Origin: Filimonas sp.
GTDB taxonomy: Bacteria; Bacteroidota; Bacteroidia; Chitinophagales; Chitinophagaceae
Length of the DNA stretch: 64,000 nucleotides
Assembly: GCA_017306865.1 (NCBI GenBank)
Contig: JAFKHH010000012.1
Coordinates: forward strand, 310,001 to 374,000
Direction: 5' to 3'
Part shown: piece after piece, positions 7,853 through 16,254 of the stretch
How positions within the stretch are numbered: position 1 is the first letter of the stretch
How the letters are laid out: every line of letters begins with the position of its first letter
Notes under the pieces: generated by a model
Told to the model about the DNA's origin: nothing
The model's database searches: none
Seen by the model: the letters and a program-made list of their open reading frames with translations, nothing else
Translations under genes and position numbers: made by a program

Positions 7853-9217
7853 ATGAAGAAGTTAATTATTTCCTCCTTTCTGCTTTTCGGCGTGATGGCT
7901 TTGCATGCGCAGGTAAAAAAAGTTGTTGCAGACAAAATCATAGCGCAGGTTGGTGATAAAATAATCCTACAATCCGATATTGATAACGTAATACTGGATG
8001 CGAAACGTCAGAATACAGCTTATGTACCTACACGATGTGAAGTGGTAGAATCTGAACTGGTACAGAAAGCACTTTTGCTGCAGGCACAAAAAGACTCCCT
8101 GACCGTAAGTGATGAAGAGGTAGATGCAAAGATTGATAACAGGATCAGGAGTTTTATTAATATGTATGGCTCGCAGCAGGTACTGGAAGAAATTGCAGGA
8201 CGTTCTGTTTACCAGTTAAAAGAAGATTTCCGTAAAACATTTAAAGAAGGAAGCCTGGCCGACCAGATGCGTGGTAAGATATTGGAAAATATCAAAATAA
8301 CGCCGGTAGAAGTTCGTGCTTACTTTGACAAAATACCAAAAGACAGTTTACCGTTTTACGAAAGTGAAATGGAACTAAGCCAGATAGTTGCTTATCCTAA
8401 GCCGAACAGGGAAGTAGAGGAATATGTAACCAAGCAGCTATACGACTGGAAAAGACAAGTGGAAGCAGGTACAAAGAAATTTGAAGAATTAGTAAGGCTT
8501 TATACGGATGATCCGGGTAGCCGTGAAACTGGTGGACAATATACGCTGAATAGAAATGATAAAGGTGTTTGGGACCCGGCCTTCCTGGCAGCAGCCTTCA
8601 GGTTAAAAGAAGGACAAGTATCCAACGTTGTTAAATCAAAATTTGGCCTTCACATTATACAAATGGTTAGCCGCAGTGGCGATGATGCAGTTGTAAGACA
8701 CATCTTACGCATTCCTCCTGTGACAGAAGGTGAGATCAATGATGCAAAAACCAAACTGGATAGCATTCGTGCAAAAATAGTAGCAGGAACGCTAACGTTT
8801 GGTGAAGCAATCAAATTCAGCGAAGATGATAACGCCAAGTTCAATGCCGGCGCCATATCTGCACCAGATGGATCTTCATTTGTAACGATAGACCAACTGG
8901 ATAAAGACCTGGTTGAAAAAACATTGAAGACATTGAAAATAGGCGAGGTATCCGCACCTCAGTTATATACAGACGAACGTGGGAGAAAAGTAGTACGCCT
9001 TGTTTACCTGCGTAGCAAAACAGAGCCACATAGGGAAAACCTGAAAGACGACTACGATAAAGTTTCAAAACGTGCGTTAGAAGAAAAGAAACAAGCTGCC
9101 ATGCATAAGTGGTTTGCAGAGCATCTGCCAAGCTACTATATCAACGTAGACAGCGATTTCTCCGCATGCACCAACATTACAGAATGGCTAAGTGCAGCGG
9201 CTAAAAATAATAAATAA
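7853..9217 (+). CDS. Periplasmic peptidyl-prolyl isomerase, SurA/PpiC type
   Basis: The 454-residue precursor has a signal peptide (MKKLIISSFLLFGVMALHAQ) and is expected in the periplasm, where this family chaperones outer membrane proteins. An N-terminal SurA-like helical region spans about residues 25-165 (with AQVGDKIILQSDID), followed by two parvulin-type isomerase domains: about 170-275 (SQIVAYPKPN ... GGQYTLN ... FGLHIIQMV) and about 280-385 (VRHILRIPP). The ATG at 7853 is chosen because it begins the signal peptide; the upstream in-frame codon would add five residues without purpose. The gene lies alone between two terminators. It may support folding of the many outer membrane proteins encoded here, which is inference. 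Confidence 0.88.
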   Translation: MKKLIISSFLLFGVMALHAQVKKVVADKIIAQVGDKIILQSDIDNVILDAKRQNTAYVPTRCEVVESELVQKALLLQAQKDSLTVSDEEVDAKIDNRIRSFINMYGSQQVLEEIAGRSVYQLKEDFRKTFKEGSLADQMRGKILENIKITPVEVRAYFDKIPKDSLPFYESEMELSQIVAYPKPNREVEEYVTKQLYDWKRQVEAGTKKFEELVRLYTDDPGSRETGGQYTLNRNDKGVWDPAFLAAAFRLKEGQVSNVVKSKFGLHIIQMVSRSGDDAVVRHILRIPPVTEGEINDAKTKLDSIRAKIVAGTLTFGEAIKFSEDDNAKFNAGAISAPDGSSFVTIDQLDKDLVEKTLKTLKIGEVSAPQLYTDERGRKVVRLVYLRSKTEPHRENLKDDYDKVSKRALEEKKQAAMHKWFAEHLPSYYINVDSDFSACTNITEWLSAAAKNNK

Positions 9218-9235
9218 GAGTCCCGAAAATGATAT

Positions 9236-9270
9236 AAACGCCTCAGGTAGAAATACTTGAGGCGTTTTGC
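9236..9270 (+). terminator. Terminator of the SurA-like gene
   Basis: AAACGCCTCA pairs with TGAGGCGTTT and is followed by TTGCTTT; the stem begins 18 nt after the stop codon. Confidence 0.8.
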
Positions 9271-9336
9271 TTTATTGAAAAGAATCACTAGATTTGGTTT
9301 TGGCAAATTTTTAAGGAAATACCCTTGGAAAATTAC

Positions 9337-9355
9337 ATGTATATACATATATTTG
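9337..9355 (+). promoter_or_regulatory. marR promoter with a probable MarR operator
   Basis: The perfect palindrome ATGTATATACAT (9337-9348) overlaps the -7 box TATATTTG (9348-9355). The half-sites ATGTA-N2-TACAT recur exactly at 9831-9842 in front of the pirin gene, which points to one regulator binding both places. The GTG start at 9360 is 4 nt after the box, so the transcript would be nearly leaderless. Confidence 0.6.
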
Positions 9356-9359
9356 TATT

Positions 9360-9812
9360 GTGAATATCGAAAAGGCTATACAAACACAAACAATTGCAAA
9401 CTTAAAAAGTAAAGCGGTGATAAATATTTTACACACTGCTTATCACGTAAGGTGCAAGGTAAGTGATACATTGAAGGCGTATGGCTTAACTCCCGAACAG
9501 TTTAATGTATTAAGAATACTAAAAGGGAAGCATCCTGAACAAATGTGTGTACGTGATATAGCGGGAAGAATGATCGAGCGAAGCTCAAATGTACCAAGGA
9601 TTATAGACAGATTGGAAGTAAAGAAACTGGTGAAGCGTGGTACCTCAACAATTGATAAACGGGAAACAGTAATTACACTTACACAAGCTGGTATAAATAT
9701 GCTGGAAACAGTAAATGTAATTGTAGAAAGTGCAAACACGGATATGTGTGGATTGGAAGATGAAGAGCTAACTGTTTTAAATACATTGTTGGATAAGTTC
9801 CGCAAGGAATAA
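9360..9812 (+). CDS. MarR-family transcriptional regulator
   Basis: This 150-residue DNA-binding protein has the MarR winged helix-turn-helix: helices around VRDIAGRMIERSSNVPRIID (residues 62-81) and the wing GTSTIDKRETVITLTQAG with the conserved D-x-R. Flanking helices form the dimer interface. The start codon is GTG, immediately after the -7 box. The gene is followed by the pirin and YceI genes on the same strand, and identical palindromes precede both it and pirin. In other bacteria MarR members paired with pirin or YceI genes respond to quinones or oxidants; the ligand here is unknown. Confidence 0.88.
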   Translation: MNIEKAIQTQTIANLKSKAVINILHTAYHVRCKVSDTLKAYGLTPEQFNVLRILKGKHPEQMCVRDIAGRMIERSSNVPRIIDRLEVKKLVKRGTSTIDKRETVITLTQAGINMLETVNVIVESANTDMCGLEDEELTVLNTLLDKFRKE

Positions 9813-9828
9813 AAAAATTTACAATAAT

Positions 9829-9844
9829 AGATGTACATACATCT
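9829..9844 (+). promoter_or_regulatory. Second probable MarR operator, upstream of pirin
   Basis: AGATGTA-CA-TACATCT is a perfect inverted repeat with a 2-nt centre and contains the same ATGTA-N2-TACAT core as the site in the marR promoter. Confidence 0.6.
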
Positions 9845-9873
9845 AAATTAAAACTCAAAAGGAGAATTTATAT

Positions 9874-10593
9874 ATGAAAACGATTTTGCATAAAGCCAAC
9901 GAAAGAGGTCATGCAAATCATGGCTGGCTGGATAGTTATCATTCATTCAGTTTTGCGCAGTATTACAATCCTGAAAAAATGCATTTTGGTGCATTACGCG
10001 TTCTGAACGATGATACTGTAAAAGCTGGTTACGGTTTTGGTCAGCACCCGCATGATAATATGGAAATAGTATCCATACCATTACATGGAGACCTGGCCCA
10101 TAAAGACAGTACCGGAAGGGACAAGATCATACGTCAGAACGATGTGCAGATCATGAGCGCAGGTTCTGGTCTTACGCACAGCGAAATGAATGCGAATAAG
10201 GACAAAGAGGTAAAATTTTTGCAGATATGGGTTTTTCCTAAACAACAGGATATAGAACCACGTTATGAGCAGAAAACATTTGAGCCGGCGGACAGGCAAA
10301 ACAAAATACAAACTGTGGTAGCTCCGGATGACAGCAGCGCTGTATGGATTAACCAGGACGCATGGTTCTCTTTGGGCAACCTGGATAAAGGAAGCGAAGC
10401 TACTTACAACCTGAAAAAAGAAGGCGATGGCGTATATCTCTTTGTAATAGAAGGAGAGGTAACCGTAGATGGCCAGAAACTAAACAAACGTGATGGCTTG
10501 GGCATTACAGAAACACAGGCAGTAAAAATTAGTGCAGATTCCAACGCAGAAGTACTGTTTATAGAAGTACCAATGTTAAAAGCAGCTTTTTAA
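9874..10593 (+). CDS. Pirin-family bicupin protein
   Basis: The 239-residue protein has two cupin domains. The N-terminal metal site is complete: H58 and H60 (GQHPHDN), H102 and E104 (GLTHSEMN), matching the four iron ligands of human pirin. The C-terminal cupin (about residues 140-235) lacks such ligands, as usual. Bacterial pirins include quercetin 2,3-dioxygenases and redox-linked regulators; which applies here is unknown. An AAAAGGAG stretch 10 nt upstream of the ATG is an unusually good ribosome-binding site for this phylum. It is probably co-transcribed with yceI 31 bp downstream and controlled by the MarR protein. Confidence 0.9.
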   Translation: MKTILHKANERGHANHGWLDSYHSFSFAQYYNPEKMHFGALRVLNDDTVKAGYGFGQHPHDNMEIVSIPLHGDLAHKDSTGRDKIIRQNDVQIMSAGSGLTHSEMNANKDKEVKFLQIWVFPKQQDIEPRYEQKTFEPADRQNKIQTVVAPDDSSAVWINQDAWFSLGNLDKGSEATYNLKKEGDGVYLFVIEGEVTVDGQKLNKRDGLGITETQAVKISADSNAEVLFIEVPMLKAAF

Positions 10594-10624
10594 ACCTAAA
10601 TAATAAATTACAAAAAATACAATT

Positions 10625-11152
10625 ATGGCAACTTACAAAATTGACGCAGCACACTCTGAGATCAACTTCAAGGTAAAACACCTGATGATCACAAATGTTA
10701 CAGGTAGCTTCACAAAATATGATGCTACACTTACAACTGATAAAGATGATTTTACAGATGCCAAGATCAGCTTTGACGCTGATGTGGACAGCATTACTAC
10801 TAATAACGAACAAAGAGACGGACATCTTAAAGGGGATGACTTCTTTGCTGCGGATAAATTTCCAAAAATTGAATTTACTTCTACAGAAGTAAAAAAAGTA
10901 AATGACGAAGACTACAAAGTAGCAGGCACACTGACTATCCGTGGTGTAAGCAAACCTGTAACGCTTGATGTTAATTATGCAGGTTCTGCTGTTGACCCAT
11001 GGGGACAAACAAAAGCAGGCTTTGAAATAAATGGCAAAATAAACCGTAAGGATTTTGGTCTGAACTGGAGCGCAGTTACTGAAGCTGGTGGTATTATGTT
11101 GAGTGATGAAGTAAAACTGCAGTTGAATGTGCAAATGATTAAACAGGCTTAA
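10625..11152 (+). CDS. YceI-family lipocalin-like protein (no signal peptide)
   Basis: This 175-residue protein matches YceI: MATYKIDAAHSEINFKVKHL at the start, NEQRDGHLKGDDFF in the middle and GEI-like KPVTLDVNY with DFGLNW near the end. The family forms an extended beta barrel binding polyisoprenoid or related amphiphiles. Unlike E. coli YceI it lacks a signal peptide, so it is likely cytoplasmic. It follows pirin in a two-gene operon that fits the MarR-pirin-YceI arrangement of oxidant- or quinone-responsive loci. Confidence 0.9.
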   Translation: MATYKIDAAHSEINFKVKHLMITNVTGSFTKYDATLTTDKDDFTDAKISFDADVDSITTNNEQRDGHLKGDDFFAADKFPKIEFTSTEVKKVNDEDYKVAGTLTIRGVSKPVTLDVNYAGSAVDPWGQTKAGFEINGKINRKDFGLNWSAVTEAGGIMLSDEVKLQLNVQMIKQA

Positions 11153-11160
11153 TCCTGGTT

Positions 11161-11270
11161 ATAACCGCCTGGCCTTAAGAGTGATAGCCGGAGCCATCCG
11201 GTTTACGGTAAAGGAAAAACCTTTGTGGGAATGGAAACTTATCGGTGTCAGGCGGTTATTTTTGCTTTTT
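11161..11270 (+). ncRNA. Candidate structured RNA or leader element between yceI and the flavin reductase gene
   Basis: An 11-bp closing stem (ATAACCGCCTG at 11161-11171 with CAGGCGGTTAT at 11249-11259) encloses two internal hairpins, CCGGA-gcca-TCCGG and AAAGG-aaaaa-CCTTT, plus a possible GATA/TATC helix. It is followed by a T-rich tract and then an ATG at 11284. It could be a three-way-junction RNA, a regulatory leader, or the terminator of the pirin-yceI operon. TATTTTTG at 11257-11264 overlaps the 3' arm and could be the -7 box of the next gene. I do not recognise a known RNA family. Confidence 0.45.
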
Positions 11271-11283
11271 TAACCTATATACT

Positions 11284-11847
11284 ATGAATATTGAGATCAT
11301 ATCAGGAAGCCCACGTAAGGAAAGTGTGACAACCAGGGTAGCTTCCTTTTTACAGAAGACGTTGTCAGCTAATACCAGTCATTCTGTAGGATTATTAGAT
11401 GTGCGCGATTATCATTTTCCGCACTTGCAAGAGGTTTTCCGTACTGTAGATAAAACCCCGGAAGATCTGAAGCCATTGGCGAAACGTATGTTTGAAGCCG
11501 ATGCCTTTATTTTAGTTACGCCGGAGTTTAATGGCAGCTATACACCCGCATTGAAAAATTTACTTGACCATTTTCCTAAACAAACAAGGAAGTCGTTTGG
11601 AATAGTAACCGCTTCAACAGGCCCGATGGGCGGTATGCGCGCTACACAACAAATGCAACTGTTAATCAACGCACTGTTTGGTATTGCCTCTCCGCACATG
11701 TTAGTGGTTCCTTTTGTAGACAAAAAGTTTAATGCTGAAGGTGAATTGATAGACGAGACATTTGCTGATAATGTAAATGTTTTTCTGCGGGAGTTTCTTT
11801 GGTTATCAGAGAGTTTAAAGCCGGAGATGAAAACCGCGTTGAATTAA
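11284..11847 (+). CDS. NADPH-dependent FMN reductase-like flavoprotein
   Basis: The 187-residue protein has the flavodoxin-like fold of the FMN_red family: the phosphate-binding loop SGSPRKESVTTRVASFL near residue 6, TPEFNGSYTPALKNLLDH (about 77-94), and ASTGPMGGMRATQQ (about 107-120). Such enzymes reduce FMN, quinones or azo compounds with NAD(P)H. The ATG at 11284 is used because it begins the first beta strand; an upstream in-frame codon lies inside the hairpin element. Its neighbours, a MarR regulator, pirin and YceI, make a redox role plausible but unproven. Confidence 0.85.
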   Translation: MNIEIISGSPRKESVTTRVASFLQKTLSANTSHSVGLLDVRDYHFPHLQEVFRTVDKTPEDLKPLAKRMFEADAFILVTPEFNGSYTPALKNLLDHFPKQTRKSFGIVTASTGPMGGMRATQQMQLLINALFGIASPHMLVVPFVDKKFNAEGELIDETFADNVNVFLREFLWLSESLKPEMKTALN

Positions 11848-11911
11848 AAACGTGTAGAACAGATTGTACTGCATTGTTTTGCGGGTTTAATGAAACTTTT
11901 TGTCAATTAAC

Positions 11912-11942
11912 GTTGAGATTAGGTAGCATGCTCGTAACTTTG
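11912..11942 (+). promoter_or_regulatory. Promoter of the PurF-like gene
   Basis: GTTG (11912-11915) and TAACTTTG (11935-11942) are 19 bp apart and match the Bacteroidota boxes with one mismatch. The ATG is 22 nt after the -7 box. Confidence 0.5.
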
Positions 11943-11963
11943 CGACTTCCTTTTCAAATAACC

Positions 11964-13811
11964 ATGAGCGACGAAATAAAACATGAATGTGGCCTGGCCT
12001 ACATTCGCCTAAGAAAGCCTTTCTCGTATTATTTGCAACAGTATGGAACGGTCATGTACGGTATCAATAAACTGTACCTGATCATGGAGAAGCAACACAA
12101 CCGTGGACAGGATGGAGCGGGGATGGCATCAGTGAAATTGAATATAGAACCTGGTTCCCCGTACTTGTACAGGACCAGGAGCAATGCACCGCAACCAATT
12201 GCAGATATCTTTTACAAACTGGGACAAGAGGTGCAGGAGCTGGAAAAATACCAGCCCGACATCAAAAAACATCCAGGCCTTATGAAAGGCCACCTTCCCT
12301 TTCTCGGGGAATTATTGCTTGGACACCTGCGCTACGGAACACAAGGCAAAAACAATGTAGAGTTTTGCCACCCTTTCATTAAAAGAGACCTGGTTCCGGG
12401 AAAAAATCTTGCACTTGCTGGTAACTTCAACCTCGTAAATACAGAAGAACTGTTTGACCTGATCAATATTGATCCGGGAGAGTTTCAGAAACAAAGTGAT
12501 CTTGCGGCGATGATGGAAGTCATACATCACTTTCTTGCGAAAGAAGATGACAAGAGTCCAAACAATGCAGACACGACCGAAGTGCTGAAAAAAGCCACTC
12601 CATTGTTTGACGGTGGTTATACCATCGGAGGCTTGGTAGGTAATGGAAAAAGCTTTGTAATGCGCGATGCGCATGGCATTCGCCCGGCTTATTACTATAT
12701 TAATGATGAAGTGATTGTTGCGGCAAGTGAAAGAGCAGCTATCAGAACTGCATTTAATGTAGGTGAAAACGAAGTACTGGAATTGATGCCGGGAACAGCT
12801 TTACTGGTAGATGAGAATGGTGGCTACAAGATAGAACAGATCATTGAACCGAAAGAGCGCCGTGCATGTAGTTTTGAACGCATCTATTTCAGCCGCGGCA
12901 GCGACGAAAAAATTTATCGCGAACGTATTGCACTTGGTTACCATCTTAGCCAGCGTGTATTAGGCGATATTAACTACGACTTAAAACACACTATTTTCTC
13001 TTATATCCCGAATACAGCAGAAGTTGCTTTTTATGGCCTGGTAAAAGGTATGGAAGACTATCTGAACCAGATCAAAATACAACGCATCATGAGCTGGGGT
13101 AAAGATTTTACGGAAGACAAGTTGCAGGAAATGATCACCCGTAAGATACGCCAGGAAAAAATTGCGATCAAAGACGTTAAACTGCGCACCTTCATTACAG
13201 AAGACTCAAGCCGTAATGAAATGGTGGAGCACGTATATGATATTACTTACGGTACTGTTACAAAGAATGAAGATACCCTGGTTGTAATTGACGATTCCAT
13301 TGTGCGTGGTACTACGCTAAAAGAAAGTATCGTCCGCATGCTGGGACGCTTGCAACCAAAAAAGATCATTGTGGTATCTTCTGCGCCGCAGATACGTTAC
13401 CCGGATTGCTACGGTATTGATATGAGTAAACTTGGTGACTTCATTGCATTCCGCGCAGCAATTGCATTGCTGAAAGAAAGGAATATGGAGTATGTACTGA
13501 CAGATACTTTAGAGCAGATCAAAGAGTTGCAACGTACAAATACACTGCACACAGAAAACCTGGTGCGCAATATTTACAAACCTTTTACTACGGAAGAGAT
13601 TTCCGATAAAATTGCGCAGTTGATCACGCCGGCAGATTTTGCAATTCCGGTACAGGTTATTTACCAAACAATAGAAGACCTGCATGATAGCTGCCCTACG
13701 AATACCGGTGACTGGTATTTTACAGGTAACTATCCTACGCCAGGTGGAAACCGGGTAGTAAACAAGGCTTTTATCAATTACATGTCTGGTAAAAACGTAA
13801 GAGGTTATTAA
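11964..13811 (+). CDS. PurF-like amidophosphoribosyltransferase, long Bacteroidota variant
   Basis: The 615-residue protein has an N-terminal glutamine amidotransferase domain and a C-terminal phosphoribosyltransferase domain. Cys9 (HECGLAYIR) is placed to become the N-terminal nucleophile after removal of an eight-residue propeptide; QHNRGQDGAGM, LLGHLRYGTQG and LAGNFNL are further glutaminase motifs. The PRPP-binding motif is VVIDDSIVRGTTLKESI near residue 440. It is about 110 residues longer than classical PurF (about 505), with insertions in the glutaminase half. The ATG at 11964 is preferred because it leaves a normal propeptide. Whether it makes phosphoribosylamine or is a paralogue with another substrate is open. 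Confidence 0.82.
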   Translation: MSDEIKHECGLAYIRLRKPFSYYLQQYGTVMYGINKLYLIMEKQHNRGQDGAGMASVKLNIEPGSPYLYRTRSNAPQPIADIFYKLGQEVQELEKYQPDIKKHPGLMKGHLPFLGELLLGHLRYGTQGKNNVEFCHPFIKRDLVPGKNLALAGNFNLVNTEELFDLINIDPGEFQKQSDLAAMMEVIHHFLAKEDDKSPNNADTTEVLKKATPLFDGGYTIGGLVGNGKSFVMRDAHGIRPAYYYINDEVIVAASERAAIRTAFNVGENEVLELMPGTALLVDENGGYKIEQIIEPKERRACSFERIYFSRGSDEKIYRERIALGYHLSQRVLGDINYDLKHTIFSYIPNTAEVAFYGLVKGMEDYLNQIKIQRIMSWGKDFTEDKLQEMITRKIRQEKIAIKDVKLRTFITEDSSRNEMVEHVYDITYGTVTKNEDTLVVIDDSIVRGTTLKESIVRMLGRLQPKKIIVVSSAPQIRYPDCYGIDMSKLGDFIAFRAAIALLKERNMEYVLTDTLEQIKELQRTNTLHTENLVRNIYKPFTTEEISDKIAQLITPADFAIPVQVIYQTIEDLHDSCPTNTGDWYFTGNYPTPGGNRVVNKAFINYMSGKNVRGY

Positions 13812-13849
13812 GACCATATCACGGATTGCTCCGTGAGAAAAAATAAAAT

Positions 13850-13888
13850 AATGTGCAGGTCGCAATAAGTGACCTGCACATTTCTTTT
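13850..13888 (+). terminator. Terminator of the PurF-like gene
   Basis: AATGTGCAGGTC and GACCTGCACATT form a 12-bp stem followed by TCTTTTG. A smaller hairpin (TCACGGA/TCCGTGA, 13819-13836) precedes it. Confidence 0.75.
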
Positions 13889-14001
13889 GTAGTAGCCTAG
13901 CCTTTGCCTACCCTTTCATCAAAGTAGTAACATTGTTTTTTGAATTTTATTTTTCCCTCTGTGGAAATATTTTTCTCGTGATTTTATATTAATTTAAGCT
14001 C

Positions 14002-14520
14002 ATGGAAATAAACATTTGCTATGCTACTGCAGATGATGCAGAACTAATTGCCGATATAAGCCGTCAAACTTTTGTAGAGGCGTTTGCAGATCAGAATACG
14101 CCGGAAAACATGCAAAAATTTTTGAACGAGCAGTTTACAAAAGAAGCCATAATAGAAGAAGTAGGGACTGATGGGAATACTTTCCTGATGGCCTATGCAG
14201 AAAACGAACTGGTAGGTTATGTGCGCTTGCGTGATAACAAACCGGAAGAGCTGGGTGATGAAAGTGCAATAGAGATTGCACGCATATATGCAACCGCAAC
14301 TGCAATAGGTAAAGGCATTGGCAGTGAGCTGATGCAGGCTTGTGTGGATACAGCAAGACAGTTACGTAAAGATATTGTGTGGCTTAGCGTTTGGGAACAG
14401 AATAACAAGGCCATAGAATTTTATAAAAAATGGGGTTTTGAAAAATTTGGAGAACAGGCATTTGTGTTAGGTGATGAGGTACAGACCGACTGGCAAATGA
14501 AAAGAAACGTTCGCATGTAA
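14002..14520 (+). CDS. GNAT acetyltransferase, PaiA-like
   Basis: The 172-residue protein is a complete GNAT fold: substrate half with TFVEAFADQNTPENMQ, acetyl-CoA pyrophosphate loop ARIYATATAIGKGIGSELM (about residues 93-111), and the C-terminal stretch VWEQNNKAIEFYKKWGFEK. The ending GDEVQTDWQM resembles the polyamine acetyltransferase PaiA of Bacillus. Spermidine or spermine would then be the substrate, which is inference. The sixA-like gene follows 28 bp downstream on the same strand. Confidence 0.8.
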   Translation: MEINICYATADDAELIADISRQTFVEAFADQNTPENMQKFLNEQFTKEAIIEEVGTDGNTFLMAYAENELVGYVRLRDNKPEELGDESAIEIARIYATATAIGKGIGSELMQACVDTARQLRKDIVWLSVWEQNNKAIEFYKKWGFEKFGEQAFVLGDEVQTDWQMKRNVRM

Positions 14521-14548
14521 CCATCATACGTGCTAAAAACCTGTAGAA

Positions 14549-15100
14549 GTGAAAACATCCGTACTATATGACGCAGCATCAACAGATGCTGCCGGCGGGA
14601 AGCATGAAAAATTGCTCCTGCTTATCAGACATGCAAAAAGCAGTTGGAATGATGCTGCACAACGCGATTTTGACCGCCCCCTTAATGATCGCGGCAACAA
14701 GGATGCGCCTGCAATGGCAAAACGCCTGATAGATAAAAATGTTACCATCGATGCATTTATTTCCAGCCCGGCTAACAGGGCTTTAACGACTGCAATTTTT
14801 TTTGCAAAAGCATACAATATTTCTGCCGGTGCTATTATACAAAAGCCTGAACTATACCACGCTGGTATTCCTGTTTTCTACAACGTGATACAACATGCAG
14901 ATGATGCATGCAATACAATTGCCGTCTTCTCTCATAATCCTGGCATTACAGAGTTTATTAATGATCTTGAAATTGTAAGGCTGGACGACATGCCGACATG
15001 TGGTATTATCGGAATAACTGTAGATGCCGGTAGCTGGAAGGATTTTAAGATTGCAAATAAAAAATTATCCTTCTTCGACTATCCTAAAGCAATACAATAA
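14549..15100 (+). CDS. SixA-type histidine phosphatase
   Basis: The protein belongs to the phosphoglycerate mutase-like branch: LLIRHAKSSWNDAAQRDFDR carries the catalytic RH motif, followed by PLNDRGNKDAPAMA, SSPANRALTTA and the second histidine in VFSHNPGITEF. SixA proteins remove phosphate from phosphohistidine in phosphorelay or PTS proteins. The start is uncertain: the GTG at 14549 gives 183 residues, but homology begins only at about residue 20, so a TTG around 14615 is possible. It is immediately tail-to-tail with the glycosyltransferase gene. Confidence 0.82.
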   Translation: MKTSVLYDAASTDAAGGKHEKLLLLIRHAKSSWNDAAQRDFDRPLNDRGNKDAPAMAKRLIDKNVTIDAFISSPANRALTTAIFFAKAYNISAGAIIQKPELYHAGIPVFYNVIQHADDACNTIAVFSHNPGITEFINDLEIVRLDDMPTCGIIGITVDAGSWKDFKIANKKLSFFDYPKAIQ

Positions 15101-16156
15101 TTACCCCTTTTTCGGAATTAATTGCAAAGCTGCTACAACTGTTTGTGCTATACTGGAAGAAGGAATAGTAGGTAGCCTATAGTTAAATGTAGTTGCCATC
15201 TGTAACGCACTTGAAATATCATCATCCTGCCCACAGGTATAACACCACTGCTGCTCAAACAGTCTTTTGGCTAAGTACTCCTGTTCTGTTTGTCCCGGCG
15301 TTGGTATCAGCACCGATTTTTTCCCCAATGTAAGCAACTCCATTACTGTTGTATAGCCTGCTCTGCTTACAATAAATTGACTAGCCGAAAAAGCTGCTTC
15401 CATTTCGCTATTAGAAAGATGGTTTTTTACAGTACAATTTTCTGAAGTAGCTATGCGCTCAGTACTTCCGGGTTTGGCGCGTACCAGTAAAATGTTGCCC
15501 TCCAGTGAGGAAATGAGTGTAAGGATCTTAGCTTCGAGCAAACTTCTTTGAGGCTCAGGGCCTGAAAGCACAAAAAGCCATTTGTACAAAAAAGGGTCAC
15601 TCTGTCTTTTTTCAAAACGGGAGAGTGGCCCTATATAGTTTGTTGGAACTCCCGGAAGCTTCGCCGGATGTGAGAGGTCTCCGGCAATATTTAAACTGCC
15701 CTGAAAATCCGGAACCCAGCATTCGGTAAAATGTCCGATATGTTTGTAGTTAATACGTTGAATAATTTTTTTCAACCAACTAAACGGGGCTTCTATTGCT
15801 AACTGGTGTGTAATGAAAACAGAGGGGGTTTTGGGCGACCAGAAACCAAAACGGTTGTCAGAAATAACAAGGTCTACATCATGCTCAATTATAGCCTTTT
15901 GCAACCATTGATGCTCGCGCCGGATTGCCGCCAATATTTGCGGAATTTGTAGCAAAATTTTTACAGCAAAAAAGCGTTTATACTTTGTGTACCGGATGCG
16001 GTAGCCACGCAACGGTAATATCGTTACGTTCGGAAACTCATTTGATAATAAATAAGATGAGGCGCCTTCCGCAGCAACAATTACCTTGCAGCCCTGAGTT
16101 TCAAATTGTTTGATCAAGGCAATACAACGGGTCGTGTGGCCTAGCCCCCAATCCAA
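15101..16156 (-). CDS. MurG-like (GT28-type) glycosyltransferase
   Basis: The protein (at least 351 residues) has the GT-B fold pattern. The N-terminal motif DWGLGHTTRC recurs in Bacteroidota homologues as part of a longer strand, and the C-terminal half contains SRAGYTTVMELLTLGKKSVL and PTPGQTEQEYLAKRL, the sugar-nucleotide site of the MurG family. Substrate and acceptor are unknown. The true start probably lies upstream of the TTG at 16156: the in-frame residues before it read IPTILLSPL, which completes the first beta strand, but no ATG, GTG or TTG is available before an in-frame stop. A CTG at 16198, giving MGKKNNIPTILLSPLDW, is the best candidate. Confidence 0.8.
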   Translation of the reverse strand: MDWGLGHTTRCIALIKQFETQGCKVIVAAEGASSYLLSNEFPNVTILPLRGYRIRYTKYKRFFAVKILLQIPQILAAIRREHQWLQKAIIEHDVDLVISDNRFGFWSPKTPSVFITHQLAIEAPFSWLKKIIQRINYKHIGHFTECWVPDFQGSLNIAGDLSHPAKLPGVPTNYIGPLSRFEKRQSDPFLYKWLFVLSGPEPQRSLLEAKILTLISSLEGNILLVRAKPGSTERIATSENCTVKNHLSNSEMEAAFSASQFIVSRAGYTTVMELLTLGKKSVLIPTPGQTEQEYLAKRLFEQQWCYTCGQDDDISSALQMATTFNYRLPTIPSSSIAQTVVAALQLIPKKG

Positions 16157-16254
16157 CGGAGACAGCAGGATAGTCGGTATGTTATTTTTTTTGCCCAGAG
16201 AAAAATTTGAATTAATAATAACGCAATTTTTAATTAACTTACAAGTAATAAATT

